From positions 148,827 through 212,826 of the forward strand of contig NZ_JAHXYW010000011.1 in the NCBI RefSeq assembly GCF_019969725.1: a DNA stretch of 64,000 nucleotides, given 5' to 3'. Below, piece by piece: positions 62,784 through 64,000 of this stretch; the first letter of the stretch is position 1; every line of letters starts with the position of its first letter. Both the position numbers and the translations under genes were made by a program. The DNA comes from Neobacillus bataviensis. GTDB lineage: Bacteria; Bacillota; Bacilli; Bacillales_B; DSM-18226. The notes below the pieces were generated by a model that saw nothing but the letters and a program-made list of their open reading frames with translations, searched no databases and was not told the DNA's origin.

Positions 62784-63109
62784 TTCAATTCCCCCTATTT
62801 TGAATCTTTCGACAAATTAATCATAGTTTTAATTATCCATGTTGTACATTGGGGGAATTTCGCTAAAAATCGATAAAAAAACCAAGTGAAATCCTTGTAA
62901 AAATTTCGTTAAATTTTTGTAAATCTTCATTTAACAGTTTTTTTAAAATTATTTTTATTGGGCGAATTTTTAATATTTCGTGATTTTTTTATACTAAAAT
63001 ACTAATTTAGATTTCTATGTAAATTTTGCCATAGAAAAAACTGCACCTCTAATTGTTAATGGTGTTTAACAATTGGGGTGCAGTTGCATAAGTTTTTTTG
63101 AAATAGTGA
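62784..63109. other. AT-rich intergenic region with a long hairpin
   Basis: The subtilase promoter lies here, in very AT-rich DNA (62790-63010). At 63039-63085 the arms AACTGCACC..TAATTGTTAA and TTAACAATT..GGTGCAGTT form a ~20-bp interrupted stem followed by TTTTTTT. It could be a terminator for the plus strand or the remains of an element end next to the decayed recombinase. Confidence 0.6.
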
Positions 63110-63854
63110 ATAAAAAGGGAGATAAGGGAAGAAGATTTTGTAGTCATTGAGAATAATCATGAAGCCTTTATCCCAAAGGAAACCTTTAATGCAGTACAAG
63201 CGATGATGCAGAGTCGTACCAGAACAACTACCGCTCCAAAAAAACATCTTTTTACGAACATCCTCTATTGTGAGGAATGCCAAAAAGGAATGTGGTATAA
63301 AGCCAATCAAAAAGGTTACCGTTGCGGTGGAAATATCAAGCACGGTAACACCTTCTGCATTAGTAAAGTTACAGTTCGTGAAAAAGCACTAATGCATGTG
63401 ATTATGGAGGATTTACAAACGCTTTTTAACTCATTAAAAGAAGAAAGCTTCTTGAACACGCTAATGAATAAGCTAAATGTGAAAAAACGCAAAGTTCTCA
63501 AAGAGCTAGAAGCAGTTCAATCCGATATGGAAACCTTAAAAAATAAAAAGCTGGAATATGTAAATCTGTACAACTGAGAATCTCCTTTCAAAAGAAGATT
63601 TGGTGGAATACCGTCAGCTAACAGACAACAAGATAAAAGATCTTCAAATTAAAAAAGATCAACTTGATGAAAAATTGAAGGAATGCGAAAACGAGAGTTA
63701 CTCCATTAATATCGGAAAAAAATTAAAAGATGTACTGAACCTAAAGGAATTAACTCCACCGATCCTTCATTCACTCGTTGAGAAGATCACTTGTAAAAAT
63801 GATGGCACTGTCCATATTCAATACAGCTTTGTTAATCCGTTACAAGAAACATAA
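63110..63854 (+). pseudogene. Serine recombinase remnant (C-terminal half, frameshifted)
   Basis: The N-terminal resolvase domain with the catalytic Ser is missing. The frame opens after a TGA at 63107 and reads EEDFVVIENNHEAFIPKETF, the middle of a large serine recombinase, then a zinc beta-ribbon (LYCEECQKGMWYKA...YRCGG...TFCISK) and a long coiled coil (LKELEAVQSDMETLKNKKLE). At about 63570 an extra base ends the frame (YN then TGA); the alternate frame TENLLSKEDLVEYRQLTDNK continues to 63854 with the C-terminal HSLVEKITCKNDGTVHIQY. It was once a large serine recombinase of the phage or SpoIVCA type and cannot work now. Confidence 0.85.
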
Positions 63855-63871
63855 AAAGGCAACACCCAAAT

Positions 63872-64000
63872 TGTAAAGTGTACCCGTTGTAAAGGACATT
63901 TTTAAAAAAGGTCATGCCACATCGAGAAGATGATTTCTGTATTCTACAGGGGTCATCTTCTTTAAATTCCATTGATATCTGTAATTGTTATAGTAGGTCA
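63872..64000 (-). mobile_element. IS3-family insertion sequence, right end (partial)
   Basis: The outer end TGTAAAGTGTACCC at 63872 followed by GTTGTAAAGGACATTTTT is of the type seen at the tips of IS150-group IS3 elements. The transposase gene reads inward from beyond the window. It lies 17 bases past the decayed recombinase, so the element may mark a site of repeated insertion. Confidence 0.75.
63912..64000 (-). CDS. IS3-family transposase OrfB (C-terminus, partial)
   Basis: On the minus strand the frame reads TYYNNYRYQWNLKKMTPVEY then RNHLLDVA and TGA. The pattern YNxxRxQxxLxxMTPxEYR is the conserved C-terminal end of the rve integrase domain in IS150-type OrfB proteins. Only about 28 residues are in the window. 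Confidence 0.85.
   Translation of the reverse strand, partial: TYYNNYRYQWNLKKMTPVEYRNHLLDVA

Overview
The window looks like the chromosome of an aerobic, spore-forming Bacillaceae species (Bacillus/Neobacillus-like). The reasons are strong GGAGG-type ribosome binding sites, frequent TTG and GTG starts, sporulation-type histidine kinases, close relatives of Bacillus proteins (RocB, GuaD, YkuK, a YcgT/YumC-type reductase, KinB-like kinase) and dispersed palindromes of a type seen in that group. The sequence is AT-rich. No rRNA, tRNA or CRISPR array is visible. All calls come from reading the sequence; no database was searched.

Region 1 (1-5.9 kb): a sugar-uptake locus on the minus strand. It has two paralogous solute-binding lipoproteins (the left one cut by the window edge), a ribokinase-family kinase, a SIS isomerase, a LacI regulator and a phosphofructokinase-like protein that has lost its catalytic motifs. 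Seven copies of a TGTGTAAWCGTTTACACA-type operator sit at the promoters, so this is a local LacI regulon. Region 2 (5.9-11.8 kb): a guanidino/arginine catabolic island (RocB-like M20 hydrolase, amino-acid permease, DDAH, a second amidinohydrolase-type enzyme, divergent IclR regulator), with a 190-bp GC-rich mobile repeat inside it. Region 3 (11.8-20.7 kb): lipoprotein, PhoA-family alkaline phosphatase with likely PhoP boxes, an MFS exporter, and a siderophore uptake system with an FNR-type reductase and two Fur boxes.

Region 4 (20.7-33.7 kb): mixed genes (secreted PLD-like protein, guanine deaminase, TfoX-N protein, a frameshifted diguanylate cyclase, phosphotransferase, a 54-aa zinc-ribbon protein, two large secreted M14 peptidases, DinB, YkuK) separated by copies of a GGTGTCAGGCACC palindromic element. 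Region 5 (33.7-47.8 kb): signalling and transport: two orphan sporulation-type kinases, DUF418 protein, phosphatase, a NarL-type two-component pair with a divergent membrane protein, methyltransferase, HD-GYP protein, a polar amino-acid ABC transporter, and a divergent VWA/HTH pair.

Region 6 (47.8-64 kb): a zinc metallopeptidase, DUF1456, a glyoxalase-fold protein, a natural sigma/anti-sigma fusion, a very unusual UvrA-like ATPase with a degenerate third ABC half, an ArsR/SRPBCC operon with twin perfect operators, a gene-free 1.3-kb stretch with an RNA-like series of nested helices (57.4-57.8 kb), a 1539-aa Vpr-like subtilase with dockerin repeats, a decayed serine recombinase and the end of an IS3-family element. 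The most promising novel items are the structured region at 57.4-57.8 kb, the triple-module UvrA-like protein, the phosphofructokinase-like pseudoenzyme inside the LacI regulon, and the palindromic repeat family.
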